Origin: Doryteuthis pealeii
Lineage: Eukaryota > Mollusca > Cephalopoda > Myopsida > Loliginidae
Direction of reading: 5' to 3'
Length of the DNA: 64,000 nucleotides
Assembly: GCA_023376005.1 (NCBI GenBank)
Contig: CM042152.1
Span: 88,635,208 to 88,699,207, forward strand
Part shown: one piece after another, positions 12,191 to 24,671 of the stretch
How positions within the stretch are numbered: position 1 is the stretch's first letter
Layout: the number at the start of each line of letters is the position of its first letter
Position numbers and translations under genes: made by a program
Notes under the pieces: model-generated
The model's input: the letters and a program-made list of their open reading frames with translations, nothing else
Told to the model about the DNA's origin: nothing
Database searches by the model: none

Positions 12191-13014
12191 TACATTATAT
12201 TGCTTTCATAAACAATTAAGAAGTCCAAGAAATATTTCTCTAAGCAATTTGTTTGGCTTGGTTTGTTTTCTTTGTTTAATAGCATATCACCTTCATAGGC
12301 TAAATTTGAATGCTAAGACGCATAGAATCAGTATTGGTGCTATTTAACCCAGGAGTGGGTATGAGGGTGCTCATACCTTTCACAAGGGTATTTGTACTAA
12401 AGTGATCATAATAGCATGACTGGAATTCAAACTCACTTACTATGATGTCACAGTCTACCATGTTATCCACAACACCACAGGGACTACCCCAAGCAATTTG
12501 TTCTCTCCTTATTTCTCTTTTCTTTGAAACTTTCTTTCATTTTTGCCCTTTCATTCTAACAGCTCTGTTTTAAATATTATCCTACTTTTCTATCACTTTC
12601 TTTGTGATTTCATTGTCTTCATTTAAATAAAACATTTGAAGGTAAAAACTAAAATATCTATTAATTTGCTAGTGCATATATAAAATGCACATTTTAGGGT
12701 TAATAATTCTTTACCATATAAACCCTTAATACTTTTATATCATTTAATTATCTATATTACTTATATATTTCATATAAATCTTACTTGTATTTTATCTTCT
12801 CTACTAAACAGAAACATAAACCTTGTCAAAATTATCTCATCTTTTTAGTAAATTGTTAAAAAAATTTCAGGTTATTTCTTTCCTATAATTCTCTTTAACA
12901 ATAAATATTTTTGACAAGAACACAAAAATTAGTTTCTTTCAGACTTCACACTAATTTACATTCTCTAATGTCTAATCAGTAAAGAAATTTAATTTTATAC
13001 TTGAGCTGGGGGCA

Positions 13015-13224
13015 GAGGGTGCTGAAAAGTTATTGGTACAACCAAGAAGGTAAAGTATTTTTTTTATTGATTTAATTGATTTTATTTTTGGTGGGGGCAG
13101 AGTCAAAGAACCTTGAGAAATTATGTGTGCTTAATTGTGTTATGCATATATAGAATGACATCAATATTTTATGGCTTTAAGTCATTCCCTTCTTGGTCAG
13201 ACTGAGAACTTTTCAGCACCACTG
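13015..13224. mobile_element. Short TIR element (mariner-like MITE)
   Basis: GAGGGTGCTGAAAAGTTATT at one end and GAACTTTTCAGCACCACT at the other form a TIR of about 17 bp. Related to 7047-7245. Confidence 0.65.
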
Positions 13225-14393
13225 CATACAATACTTAGTCATACATAAACTGTTAAACAATTTTTCAGTAAAATTTGCATATTTATTAAATTTGCATATT
13301 AAAACATAATTTTACATGCTATTCATTTTTTTCTTGTTAAATTCCCTCTTAATTCAATCTATATTTCTTTTCTTTTTTTATTTTGGAAGTCCGTCGCAGA
13401 CAATGATGACATCACTCCATATCTTCAGTTGTGGACCCTCTGGTGGCTCATTAGTTCAATTTTGGACTTGCAGATATTTATATTTAGTTATTTACTAATC
13501 TACGCTCAGTCTATTTATCTATAAGTGTTTATTATTTAAACATGTCAACCTTTTGTTTGTTTTTAGATTCTAACTTTACTTAAATTTAAAAACTGCAGAA
13601 TCTCTAGCAAATTTAAGTAAATATTCGATCTTACATACATTATTTACTTATATCTTATAGAACCTTTCATATTATTTCCAAAGTTGAAAGTTTTGTCAAA
13701 GAAATCCATAACATAAGAAATAATATTTTTTTTCATATATATAGTTGTAGTACAAAAATTTAATCAGTAACAAAAAGCAAAAAATATAAAAATACAAATC
13801 CATTAAATGGGAAGTAAGAAACTCTTTAAAAAAAATTCTTTGCACATATGATGCAATTTCCTTTTCATATATTAATAGTAAGTGTTTTTAGATATGAATG
13901 AATTTCTGGTATATAAAAAAAAAATATGTTAAAAAGATGAAATATTTTTATTCAATATAGATCACGACTCCCCTCATGTTAAATTGTTTTTATAAGCTAT
14001 TTTCCTTGAGCATTCTGAACTAAAGACAAAAATTATTTCACAATATAATGTTCATACACTAGTAAAATTAGTCATATAAAAACCAACAGAAATAAGATGA
14101 AATTCATTTGAGTATTTCACCACCACCCTCACACATACATACACATACACCAAAAGTTCAGATTTGGATTCCTGAGACTTTTGGCTTTTCCTAAATCTAA
14201 AATCAACAGGGAAAAGGAAATTTCATAAGATTAAAGAAAACGTACCAAGGCAGCTGATGGTGATCCTAAAAAGGACTTTACAAACTGTTTCAAAATGTGA
14301 AAAGGATACTGAAATAAGTATGTGAGGTCTCAAGCAAAGAATTAAAGCACCACTGTCATAGGCAGGATACTTTCTGATTAATATACATTGACA

Positions 14394-14459
<66 letters not shown>

Positions 14460-15100
14460 ACTGTATATATACACAGAAATGCATAGATTTATTTGGGGCC
14501 TTTTCAAGTTTCTATCATTATGCATCAGTTTAATATATTGATAATACAATATTAAAATTTTATGAATATACAGGTAAGCATTCTTGACTCTGGTCAAGAA
14601 CATACTATTTGGCAGGAGACAATTTTGGCATGGGTTCTCAAAGATAATAGCCAATAGGATTCAAAGGAACCAAAAGTCAAATGATTATCAGACTTTGGAT
14701 AATGGTTTATATGACATTAAATCACCAATATTCACATAAAAGGAAAGTTTTATTTTTGGAATTTACTATTCTTTGCTTAGTCTGGCACACAGGTTGCTAA
14801 TCTTCTTTTAGTGATCTAACATTTCAGTACTAAACAAGCTGAAAAAAATTAATTAAATGATAATGATTTTTATTTTCCTGACCTTCCACCAAGGTGGATT
14901 AATAGGTCTTTTTTAATGTGGAAAGCCACACACATACCAAAGCTCATGTGATGGCCAGTGCAAAAAATGATAATGATGAGATTTTATTGAGCAAAGAACT
15001 TTCATCACATGATAGTCACAATGAATAATGTATATGTTTAGATACAAATCCATATGTAACACTGCATGGACATCATCATACTGGATGGGTGATATACTTA
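13225..15100. other. No gene seen; one (AC)n(AT)n microsatellite
   Basis: AT-rich non-coding DNA. The (AC)n run followed by (AT)n at about 14393-14459 produces a long but meaningless minus-strand frame (14223-14654). Confidence 0.6.
14393..14459. repeat. (AC)n(AT)n microsatellite
   Basis: Uninterrupted AC dinucleotides changing to AT dinucleotides. Confidence 0.98.
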
Positions 15101-15647
15101 CATTTCATTGGTGCCAAGGGCTAGTACAGTTTTTCTACCCTCATTGTATCAGACTCAGCAAAGATTAGCATATATATACATCTCTCTCTATATAAATATA
15201 TATACATATATATTTACACACACACACACACACAAAACGTGCATACTAATCTATAAGAGAATAATCAGAAGACCACTCAGTTCTAAAATGTATTTTTATT
15301 TACAACTCAAAGTCAAATTATTTATGAATTTTCCCTGTACTAAAAAGAAAATGGTATCAGTAACATACTAATACACATGCACACACAAACACACACTCTG
15401 TTGCAATAATTAAAAAAACAAAAAAGATTTATTAATCATATCTCCTATAAAACGGATGGAGCTCTCTCTGGTGACATTTACATATATACATATGTATGTA
15501 TTTATCAGTTAAATTCTTACTTCGATTTGCAGATGACCCAGGGGTTAAGAACACTGATTTTAATCGGTCAGGTTTCAATCGCAGCTGGAGGTAGCTTGCT
15601 AAATCTAGCCATATTGAGATGTGATACATCAAAACACAGTACCTGTG

Positions 15648-15675
15648 GATTATATATATATATATATATATACAT
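15648..15675. repeat. (TA)n microsatellite
   Basis: Plain TA run. A related TA/CA-rich patch lies at 15165-15235. Confidence 0.95.
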
Positions 15676-16974
15676 ACATGCACATGTTGGATAAGTTCAT
15701 ATAAGATTCACCGGTATTTTAAACACTTTTCTCATATTTTAATTTTAAATTCCATTTTTAGGCGAATGACAGTGACAACCATTCACAGATTAAGATAATT
15801 TTCTAAGTTCTACGAAGAGACAAATATAAGAGGGGAAGCTTTTAAGGATGGCACTAAAAATCAACTCAAGAGAAACTAGTTAATAATCAATACTTTAGTG
15901 TCATAATTAGTTAAAGCCAATAAAGTATTTAAATCAAAAACACAAGCACAATTGACCAAAAACTGATTAAAACACAAAATAATTCAACTCTCATCTCCAA
16001 CCACAAAGAGAGTGTAATATCTTGGTAAAGAACAATTATATTTTTTACTTGAGATTTTTATGGTAAGTTTTTAACTTCCAATGAATTGTTTTAACTTACC
16101 ACATCTTTGATAGTATTTAATAACATTTCAGTCAGTTCATCTTTGGTCTTCTTCAGGTAATATTTTGTCCATTGTTAGATCTGCTTTTTGTTTGTTAGCT
16201 GTGTAACATTTTGAAATGAATTACATCTAAAAGTGACCAGAGTATGAATCAACCAAAACATTGTTAATATACAAAAAAAGCCTTCAAAAAAAAAAAAAAA
16301 ATGAGGATAATCAAAAACAACAATTATAACAATTATTTCCACAATTTTTCCCCTCAAGTAAGTATTTCAACTTTTACAAATGTTAAGTTGAGTTATAAGA
16401 AAATGTTTCCTATTCCACTTCATTTTATCTTATAATACTGCAATGCATTCTAGGTATTGCCAAAGTTGCCGAAAAATATATATATTTTACAGCAACTTTG
16501 GTGGCCATGTTTAAGATATATTTGAGCAAAATTGACCGAAAAAATAATTTAAAATGTATTAAAAAATAAATTACATGTGTAAATTTTTTTTTTTTTTTTA
16601 CTGATGCTTATTATGTTATTACTTTTCAACTTACACAAAAATTTGACCTTAAATATTTGATTTAATCAATTTTAAAATGAAAAGCAGACGACAAATTGAT
16701 TATGCCTAATGTATTCAGTAATTTGGAATGGCTAAAGAGGGTCAATGTCAGATTGACTTTAGAACAGGTGTCATATTCAGTCACATTAAAGAAAAATATG
16801 TTATGTCACCAGGTAATGAAATGAGAGGGCACTGCAACCTGCACTATTAGTCGGCTGATTTGAAATAAGCAAATTTTATCTATTGCTTTCTCTCTTCATT
16901 CAATATCTGAATAAAAGAATGGCTGCCATAAACCAAAACAATCAGGTGTATTTTTTTTTCTTTTTCCGTTCTTC

Positions 16975-17045
16975 TACAACTATTACTACTACTATTACTA
17001 CAACGATGACAACGATAACGACGATGATGACAACAACAGAGACCA
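16975..17045. repeat. ACT/ACG/ATG trinucleotide-rich patch
   Basis: Imperfect trinucleotide run (ACTATTACTACTACTATTAC and similar). It is open in several frames, but only because of the repeat. Confidence 0.85.
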
Positions 17046-17194
17046 ATGGCCAAAACATAAAGAGTTCACCGGTGCTGCCACATATAAATGCAACTTTTCT
17101 TTCTTTTTTTTTTTTTTTTAAGTTATAAATTGGTAAAGAACATTTCACCAATAAACTAATTCATTACATTAAGGGGATTTACTGCTCATCCCAC

Positions 17195-17410
17195 TTATGA
17201 GGGTGAGACATAAGAACATTTTAATGTGAGCCGACCCACGAGCCAAGACTCATGGGTGGTAGGTGCAAAAAATGTATTGAAACATCAGCATTCCCCTCAA
17301 GGGAGGCACCTCAGGCACTGAGCAATAAACCCAGCCCTGCCCCTTTAAATCAAGGGGGCAGGTATTACCTGGGGGGAAAGCCCCCTGGGATCAACGCTGT
17401 TAACTGTTAG
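17195..17410 (+). repeat. Dispersed repeat family D
   Basis: Shares the blocks GGCACCTCAGGCACTGAGCA/AATAAACCCAG and GGAAAGCCCCCTGGGATCA with 50925-51160 (+) and 51890-52075 (minus). It has no coding frame; class unknown. Confidence 0.65.
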
Positions 17411-17852
17411 TCATTGCAATTTTTTCATCTGACTCTACTTAAATTTTTACTACATTTAATATGTGCTAAATATCCTGCCCCCTTAAAAAATCTCATTGTA
17501 CAAAATGCATATCTTATGTAATTACAGTTGCTAAAAATATATCTACCTGAGCTTCGTATAAAGACAGTGACAACTGTCATAGATCACAGGGAGCAAGATA
17601 GTAATGTCTTCCTTAAGAGTATAAATACAATGTATGTATTAACCCAAGTCCTCCACAACTTGCAGAAGTAAGTTACTTGATAAGTAACTGAAACTCACCA
17701 GAAAATGAGTGGACTGTAGAATACTCCTCGGTCCAATAGCAAAACCAAGGAGAAGTTCAACTCCATGATTGTTTTGTTATGTTTGTTTTTGATTTGTTAT
17801 GTATTTGGTTTTGGGAGAATGTGCACCGTTTTGGGGCCTTCCTCTCAACGGT

Positions 17853-17858
17853 TTTATT
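17853..17858 (-). promoter_or_regulatory. Possible poly(A) signal of gene 1
   Basis: AATAAA on the minus strand, about 300 nt beyond the gene 1 stop codon. Position and strand fit a 3' UTR end, but no transcript evidence is available here. Confidence 0.4.
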
Positions 17859-18161
17859 AGCACACCAGCTCCTCTCACTGATGTGAGGTCCCACAAAATA
17901 TATCTAGTATATTGTACACTCAAATATACTAATCTCTACCCATAACAAACTAGCATTAGAAAATCATGAGAATTTAAAAACTAAAAACTAAATGAAGAAT
18001 TTCTAACAAGATTCATCAAGAAAGCGAATTGCCTAAAATCTGAAATTAAGATTTTTCAATTTAATGAAATATATTCACTTCTTTTCTAAGAGCACTGATG
18101 AATCTGTATAAATCTTGGACAAAGGTAGAAAACAAAAGGACAATGAGACTTTGCTTATTCT

Positions 18162-19235
18162 TCACAAAGCCACATCTGCTGGAATAGGAGGATCACATGC
18201 ATATTCATCTACCTCAACTGAGCTGCCAGTCCTTTGCATGTACTGTTTTCGCATTTGCTCCACTTCTCTGCGTCGTCTGATTAGGTGCACATAGGCCTTT
18301 TGTTTTTCATCCTCCGTCATACTGCGACTACATCTTCTAAGACCACTAATCACACGTTGAATAGCCTTCTCTTGCTCAGTGCTCGGATCAGTCTTATCTG
18401 GATCCACATTCTGAGAAGGCTTAGGTGGTGTCTCCTCTTTTGAAGACTGTGACGAACTGTTATAAAAAGGTGAATTACTATACTGTTTTATCTTCTCCTG
18501 CTCTGTCAATTTCCGTTTCATTTGTCTTACTTTAAATTTCGACTCCCTGCGGAGTTGCCTAGTTGGCTTATCTGTTTCTTGAATTTTTTCTTTAAACATG
18601 GCGATCAGGTGTTGGACATTTGAGGCTTGCGTTGGGGAATCAGGAGGCTCAACTTTGACTGTTTGTTCACTACCCAACGACAAACTCCTGAAGATTTTTT
18701 TCTTTGCCGAACCATTTTTGTTTGGAGAAGACTTTCTTTCTTGTAGATTATCATTAGCAGAAATGTGACGTAGAAATTCTTCTCTTGATGCAAACATAGA
18801 AGCCCTTCTCTTTGGGGGTGCAGTTGTTTGTGCACGTGGTTGCCTTAGGGCAACAATTAATGGCAATTTCATTTTTAGGCGACGCCATAAGTGAGAACGT
18901 TTAGTATTTGATTTTGTATTATTTTCTGCCTCTTGTTGGGAGTTCTTTTGAGCATCTTTAGTTTGAGAAGTCTGGGAGCTCGTACAGGGAACCTCTTCTT
19001 TGATCACACTCTTGCCATTCTTCTTCTTGCCCTCATTTACAGTTACACTGCTTGCTTTATCTGAAGAGCTTTGAATGGTGGTCACAGAGGCTTTCCTTCG
19101 ATTATTTTTCAAACAATCATCCTGGATTTTGACACTCTGTGGCTCTATTATTGTCATCTCGATGGGGATGGATTGGTATCGCTGACTTGGTTGTAACTTG
19201 GCCTTGGTTTCCAATTCTTTGCTTGGCCTCCTCTT
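18162..19235 (-). CDS. Gene 1, terminal coding exon: long basic, disordered tail of an unrecognised protein
   Basis: The exon starts after the acceptor CATCTTTTTCCAG (AG at 19236-19237) and reads 357 residues in phase 0 from KRRPSKELETK to a TGA. The upstream part of the 395-codon open frame, before the acceptor, looks intronic. Composition is rich in K, R, S, T, Q and E, with no hydrophobic segment, so it is probably an intracellular disordered tail. Basic phospho-site-like motifs occur (NRRKAS, KRRAS, RRCSRS). A charged, probably helical stretch near the end reads EDEKQKAYVHLIRRRREVEQ. The last residues ADVAL end V-A-L, which fits a class II PDZ ligand (inference). By far the best coding signal in the window. 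I do not recognise the family; the tail of a membrane or scaffold protein is a guess. Confidence 0.85.
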   Translation of the reverse strand, partial: KRRPSKELETKAKLQPSQRYQSIPIEMTIIEPQSVKIQDDCLKNNRRKASVTTIQSSSDKASSVTVNEGKKKNGKSVIKEEVPCTSSQTSQTKDAQKNSQQEAENNTKSNTKRSHLWRRLKMKLPLIVALRQPRAQTTAPPKRRASMFASREEFLRHISANDNLQERKSSPNKNGSAKKKIFRSLSLGSEQTVKVEPPDSPTQASNVQHLIAMFKEKIQETDKPTRQLRRESKFKVRQMKRKLTEQEKIKQYSNSPFYNSSSQSSKEETPPKPSQNVDPDKTDPSTEQEKAIQRVISGLRRCSRSMTEDEKQKAYVHLIRRRREVEQMRKQYMQRTGSSVEVDEYACDPPIPADVAL

Positions 19236-19897
19236 CTGGAAAAAGATGTAAAATTTGTTGAAGGTTTGAAGAATATGGCAAACTTGTAAGGAACAGTGCA
19301 TCCTTGAGTGAAGTAGTGCAGGTCTGGAATTCTGGTATTTTGAGATCACTAAAAAGGTTTACAATAGACAATGGTTTTGAATTGGTTCCAATTCTTGAAT
19401 CTGTGAAGGTTGATCAAAGGTTGACTAAATGAACTAAGATTGGAATTGGATTGCTAATGTTGGTAATATCTAAAAGATTCAGAACAAGAATTCTGCATGC
19501 AATTTAAAGACAGTTGGTTCTGCATATATGAGAAACAGGAATTTTGCATTAAAAAAAAAAGTGCAAAAAATTCTTTTACACTAAAAAGGGAGACACTACA
19601 AATTGCTAAAATTAGGGAAGATTAAAACAACAATACTAATACAAATACTGATAGACTCATAAAAAAAACAATAAGAAAGAATAAATAAAACAACAAAAAA
19701 AAACATAAAAACAAACAAAAATCTTCTTTTTTTTGTTAAAAATGATATAGAATTTTTTTTTTTAAATAATTGTTAATTATCTGTTTTTGAGTGTTGACAT
19801 TTCTTTAAAATTAATTAATTAGCTTAAAATTAAAATTAATTACAATAATGGATATTGTGATGATTTAAAGTTGATTTAACTTAGTCAAAAGATGGGT

Positions 19898-20144
19898 CAG
19901 TGCTCTTCCAATATGTGGTCTACCGAATGGTTTCTAATCCAATATGTGATCTACAGAGTTGTTTACATTCCAATATGTGATCTACAGAGTTGTTTACATT
20001 CCAATATGTGATCTACCCATTACCCATTATTTTTCCATTAAACTAACCCTAAATCTAAACAACTAACCCTGTCTTCTTTTTTCCTAGTAGATCACATGCC
20101 ATGAATAGTAGATCAATGGTAGATCACATATTAGAAGAGCACCG
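19898..20144. mobile_element. hAT-like MITE with internal 31-bp repeats
   Basis: Ends CAGTGCTCTTCCAATATGTG... and its inverted partner ...CACATATTAGAAGAGCACCG, a TIR of about 27 bp. It is flanked by ATGGG on both sides. The CAGTG-type end suggests hAT (inference). Inside, CCAATATGTGATCTACAGAG plus TTGTTTACATT repeats in tandem. No transposase. Confidence 0.65.
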
Positions 20145-20276
20145 ATGGGCCTATGTTTGATATTTTAGTAATATCCCACTCAAGAAACAATTATGGATTT
20201 AACCATCTTTCTCTGTTCTCACTGAATGACATTTTTTGAAAGAACATCATCATATCACTCCTTAATTTTGCTCTGA

Positions 20277-20277
<1 letters not shown>

Positions 20278-20306
<29 letters not shown>
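20278..20306. repeat. (AT)n microsatellite
   Basis: Plain AT run in AT-rich DNA. Confidence 0.95.
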
Positions 20307-20311
<5 letters not shown>

Positions 20312-20761
20312 CAAAATTTTTAAGTGTTAAAAATTCTTTAGATTTAATTAAAGTACTTCAATGAACTCCAATGCGATATTTGAGAATTATAAATGTCTGA
20401 GTATAGCATGAAATCAGAAAAATTGTAAAAGATTTTTATATGAGTATCCTCATCTTCATTATTCTTTTATATCAACCAATACACATTAAACTATCAATCA
20501 GCATAATGAGAAATTAATTTTCCCAACCCCTTTATGATGTCACGGTCCAACATGTTAGCTAATACACAATGAAGACCCCTCCCAACCTCTTTATATTGAC
20601 ACATGGTTATCAGATTTCAACAAAAAAATATTTTTGGGATATTCAAATCTTTACATAGAACAGACAATTGTTTAATTTTAGCAATTACTTAATGTTACCC
20701 GGTAACATATCAAGTCTGACAGGACATGCAGAAGATTAAATGGAATAATTTCTGAGTTTAC

Positions 20762-20816
20762 CAAATTGAAATAACTTTTCTTCTTCTGTGCAATTGCACA
20801 AATGTAATATAATAAC
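20762..20816 (-). CDS. Gene 1, candidate 55-nt upstream exon
   Basis: Acceptor CATTTTACTTGTAG and donor TTTG|GTAAAC enclose one base plus 18 codons reading LLYYICAIAQKKKSYFNL. This ends in phase 0, as the terminal exon requires. The peptide looks like the cytoplasmic edge of a membrane helix followed by lysines, which would make gene 1 a membrane protein with a long tail. An alternative frame with a weaker donor (AAAA|GTTATT) would read YYITFVQLHRRRK instead. This is a short exon called on splice consensus alone. Confidence 0.45.
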
Positions 20817-21124
20817 CTACAAGTAAAATGAATACCATTGGGATACCTGAGGGCAAATGTACAATGTAATGACATAGAAATGACTGAGGTCATTCAGTGC
20901 TGTATCAAAAAGTACAAGTGTCTTCAATTGCACCTGAAAAGAAGTTTAGATATAAATAATAATATGTCCCGTATCAGAAATCAACCTGGTATAAATACAT
21001 CATGTGCAGTACAAACACACTCATTAACACATATTGGCAAAGGAGGAAGTGAGACATGTACCACCAAGAAAAGAATAACTCAAACATATGAAGTAAAAGA
21101 AATACTCTACCTGAGGTTTCTCTG

Positions 21125-21610
21125 AATTTTTGAGATGAGATTTGATAATTAGTATTATTTGTATTATTCAGATTATTGTCCTCATCTTCATTGTTATCTG
21201 TACAAGATTTTTACCAATGTACCCTCTGGCCTTCTTCAGGTATTTCTTGTCGGACTTCGGAACCTTCTTGTCGTAAACAGGAGCCACCACAGAACTTTGA
21301 ACCCAACCCTTTATACAGTCCATGGGGTAATCTTGTTCTCATTCCACTAACCATAGCTGGGGTACAGGTGTTAAGCTGTGTTAATTATTATTCTATATTA
21401 CTGCTGCTCCTGACCAGGATTGAACCTTGAGATAGAACTGTCTTAACCTAAGTTAGGTTAAGACAGTTCTATGTGACAGTTATTTCTAGGCTATCCTGAA
21501 ATACCTGAAGAAGGCCAGGGAGTACATTGGCCGAAACATTGTACAGATAACAATGATGATGAAGACAATAGTCTGAGTAATACAAATAATACTTTACCTG
21601 GGGGTTAGAA
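21125..21610. mobile_element. Foldback of repeat family E, with a degenerate hammerhead-like core
   Basis: 21125-21250 and 21480-21610 are inverted copies of one sequence containing CCTGAAGAAGGCC, a GTACATTGGC block, GTACAGATAACAATG and a GACAATA..CTGA..AATACAAATAA end. A third copy is at 50680-50885. The right arm carries CTGAAGA (21505-21511), GGCC (21513-21516) pairing with GGCC (21529-21532), then GAAA (21533-21536). This resembles a hammerhead core with one extra A before stem II and no clear stem I. Confidence 0.6.
21432..21472. repeat. Perfect 18-bp hairpin
   Basis: ATAGAACTGTCTTAACCT (21432-21449) is followed by a 5-nt loop and its exact inverse (21455-21472), in the middle of the family E foldback. 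Confidence 0.95.
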
Positions 21611-21724
21611 TTATCAAATAACTGAAATGTTGTAGCATAATGGTCGGGCCTTACCCGGGAACACCATATTTGTGGCCTTGTGCCAGACACAGAGAAACCT
21701 TAATAGGATATATGATATAATTGA

Positions 21725-22195
21725 AATGTCTCTCTCATTCAGACAAATGGCCTGAAGACCCTCAATCTGTCTCCCCAATAATAAGTTTGTGTGAAGTTTT
21801 ATTTTATCAGAGACATCAAATTTCTATATGGTCAATAGACCAGATCATACACCTTGATAGCAATATCTCATCTACTGAAAGTGATGTCAACATACACAAA
21901 GGTAAAGCATAGACCACTATTAACAGTATGGAAATCTGATCTTTCTGATAAAATAAAACAGGAATTCTTGCAAGCTGTAGCCATGTCAGTACTATTGTAG
22001 GGTTGCACCACTAGGACTTTAATGAAATGCTTGGGAAAAAAGCTAGATGAGAACTATGCAAGGATGATATTTTAAACAAATCCTGGAAGTAGCACCCTAT
22101 CAAAACACCAGCTACATGGCCACTTATCTCCCATCTCATAAACCATCCAAGTTAGAAGAGCCAATAAGAAGCAATAAAGTCATTTTCTACATGTT
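21725..22195 (+). pseudogene. LINE ORF2 carboxyl-terminal relic
   Basis: Successive frames read IIHLDSNISSTESDVNI, then QEFLQAVAMSVLL-GCTT and ILNKSWK-HP and ATWPLIS. These correspond to the conserved carboxyl part of animal non-LTR retrotransposon polymerases (LLYGCTTWTL...LNKSW..HPT). Stops and frameshifts interrupt it. Related relics are at 38520-38760, 39262-39415, 47370-48065 and 62485-62690. Confidence 0.8.
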
Positions 22196-22282
22196 ATATA
22201 CCAAGATGTAGGAAATACAAAATGATAATAAAACAGTGAAATATGTTTAACATATAACAATATTTGTTTCATTTATACTCAC

Positions 22283-22395
22283 TGACAGTGGATGGTTTTG
22301 GATAGAATTCAACAGTGTTTGTATCATGTGAGTGGTCACATATGGGGCCAGTCCTTGTTTGCCTGACTGTCAGTCTTTTGTCTCCCTCCTTGTTA
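22283..22395 (-). CDS. Gene 1, doubtful further exon
   Basis: A strong donor GTCA|GTGAGTAT ends an open frame reading GPICDHSHDTNTVEFYPKPS. The 5' limit is unclear: an in-frame stop lies just upstream (near 22418) and no good acceptor is evident. Its end phase fits the alternative frame of the 20762-20816 exon, not the preferred one. Confidence 0.3.
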
Positions 22396-22794
22396 GAGAG
22401 TATCCAGTTCAATCGTTAGGGGGAGATAATTCTCCCTAACACTACAATTATTTAGAAGACTTTTGAGTTACAGTTTCTTCCCACCTTACAAAAATCACCC
22501 CAATATTTTTCTTCAATTGTGGACAACACAAAACAAAGCAAAAATTGATTAATTTCCATGAAGCAGAAAATAGTCCCACATTTGAACTTGATATCAAAGA
22601 TAAAGTTTTTCTGTTAAACTGAAGTTTAATTGGAAATTTTCATTTAGACATTTGATGATAAATGCCGTCTACAAGTTCGGAGATTAATTATTTTTATTAT
22701 TTGATTAATTATTCTGGTCAATGCGTTCTCCAATATGTTGTAAACATATGTTGCATCATTTAATTCTTTAACATTACGTATTACTTTTCAATAC

Positions 22795-22985
22795 TTCACA
22801 TAATACAAACACAGAATCTCCATTATAATAATTTTTCCCAAAGTCGTTGGTTTCGTAGACTTGCTCTTTCAACCCCCCCCCAAAAAAAAAGTTGGTGGGT
22901 GTTAAATCAGGGCTTCTAGCTGGCCACTAATGCAGACCACAACCACCCATCGATTACCCAGTAAAATGGTGATTCACCATTCATG
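22795..22985 (-). pseudogene. DDE transposase fragment (mariner-like)
   Basis: Minus-strand translation gives HHFTG-SMGGCGLH-WPARS then PDLTPTNFF and, after a slip in a C/A homopolymer, LKEQVYETN. The WP.RSPDLTP..FFLWG.LK pattern is typical of Tc1/mariner-type transposases. Frameshifted and stop-containing. Confidence 0.75.
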
Positions 22986-23530
22986 AACAACAATAGCAAA
23001 ATGTGGAGGGTTACCATCAAACAAAACACAGATTTAATTGCCATATATTAAGTAATATAAATTAAAAAATTCAGAAAATGTAATCTATTCATATATTAAG
23101 GGCAGTTTGTGTGTACGTATGTATGTAGGTGTATGTATGTATGTCCAAAGGAAACTACGAAAATAAAACAATTGATGAAAAAGTAAATATATATACACAT
23201 TCACTATCACCAGATCTTGCTTTTTGAACAAAAATAATGAAGATTTGATTTGCTATATTATCATTGTGGATGTGAAAAATTCAACTACAACACATGAAAA
23301 AAAAATAATCAGGGAAAACTGTTGAATTTATGAGCTAAAATGATGGTATAAAAACAAGAAATACGAATATACTAAACCAGAAAATCAATGGAATAAAAAT
23401 AAATTGATTTTGTGTGTTGTTATCTATTTTATTAAGAAATTTTTTAAAAAAGCCTGGGGCTCAGATATATTTCCTAGAAATCTATAAATAAATATGGATG
23501 TATATATATCTATATATAGCTATGGATAAA

Positions 23531-23690
23531 TAGTAGGGCAGGCTGAGCTCTTTAACCTTGGTTAGGCAACCGGTCTAGGAGAAGGAAAACTCTGAATTCA
23601 AACCTGTTGAACTCCACTTAAGAAATTGACCATGTGTCACATCCTCCCCATGTGGAGGAGTTGGTAAATATATATATATATATATAGCAA
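23531..23690 (+). mobile_element. SINE-B, 3' half
   Basis: GTAGGGCAGGCTGAGCTC through the tail GTGGAGGAGTTGGTAAATA, then (TA)n. Confidence 0.85.
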
Positions 23691-23716
23691 GACAGAGATA
23701 GTTATAGTACTATATG

Positions 23717-23985
23717 CATTTGCCAATCCCTCTACATGAGCAGGATGTGACAGAAGGTCAATTTTTATGAAGAATTCAGAGTTTTACTTCTCCTAGACTG
23801 GTTGCCATATCAAGGTTAAAGAGTCTAATCTGCTCTACTATTTTCCCACAGTCGGAGGAAGAATAATTGGATGCATACTTTTCCCAAAGTTATTAGCACT
23901 ATGTGAAATGCAAACAGCCTCATCCAGGAATTGAACTTGTGTTGTCGAGTCCATTTCCTTCAACAATAGCCATTACATTATGTGC
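23717..23985 (-). mobile_element. SINE-B, nearly full length
   Basis: Inverted relative to the copy just upstream. Tail TACATGAGCAGGATGTGACA at the left, tRNA-like head (GTCCATTTCCTTCAACAATAG) at the right. Confidence 0.85.
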
Positions 23986-24671
23986 CTTCCATTATCCTTA
24001 TTAAATCAAATTTTTCATTTTTCCTTAAAATTATTTTTGTTTCTAGCTAAGATGATTTCACAATGTGACCAAAACAGAGAAATTGCTACATAGATAAAAG
24101 AAAGATTCTCTATGTATGTTTGTACAATGACTGAACATGTAATTTTATCAAGGAAAATTGGTGGAGACAAGCAAAGACAAAAGTTCAATGAAATCCACAC
24201 CCTATTTAAGAGGGTTTAAAAAAAAAACTTTTACTCCCCATTTTCCATAAGAAAAAACTAATAAGAAATATAATAAAGGTATAAATGAATAAATAATAAT
24301 AGTAATGATGATAATAATATAAATAAATAGTAAATAAAGGAAAAATAAACAAAAATAATTTAAAAAAAAACAACTTAAAAACAATATACGAAGAATAAAA
24401 GATAATAAAACAAATACATAGAAAAATAATTTTTTTTATAATAATGAATATAAATACGATATTTATTTTAATTTTATATCCAGGCAGTGTCAGGTCACTC
24501 TGCTAGTATTTTATAAATATCTATTATCATTAGTTGGGTGATTCCGACTGTCCTCAACAGCCAGCATGCAAGACAAAGACAACATGATTGTTACCATTCA
24601 TTTTCAAAGTAGATAGGCAGGGACATCGAATTTAAAGATTAGCATAACAATCTTCAAAATTTATACAGCCA

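Noticed and set aside
14223..14654. 143-codon minus-strand frame
   Set aside because: Held open by (AC)n and (AT)n runs (CVCVCV, YIYIYI). No protein-like flanks.
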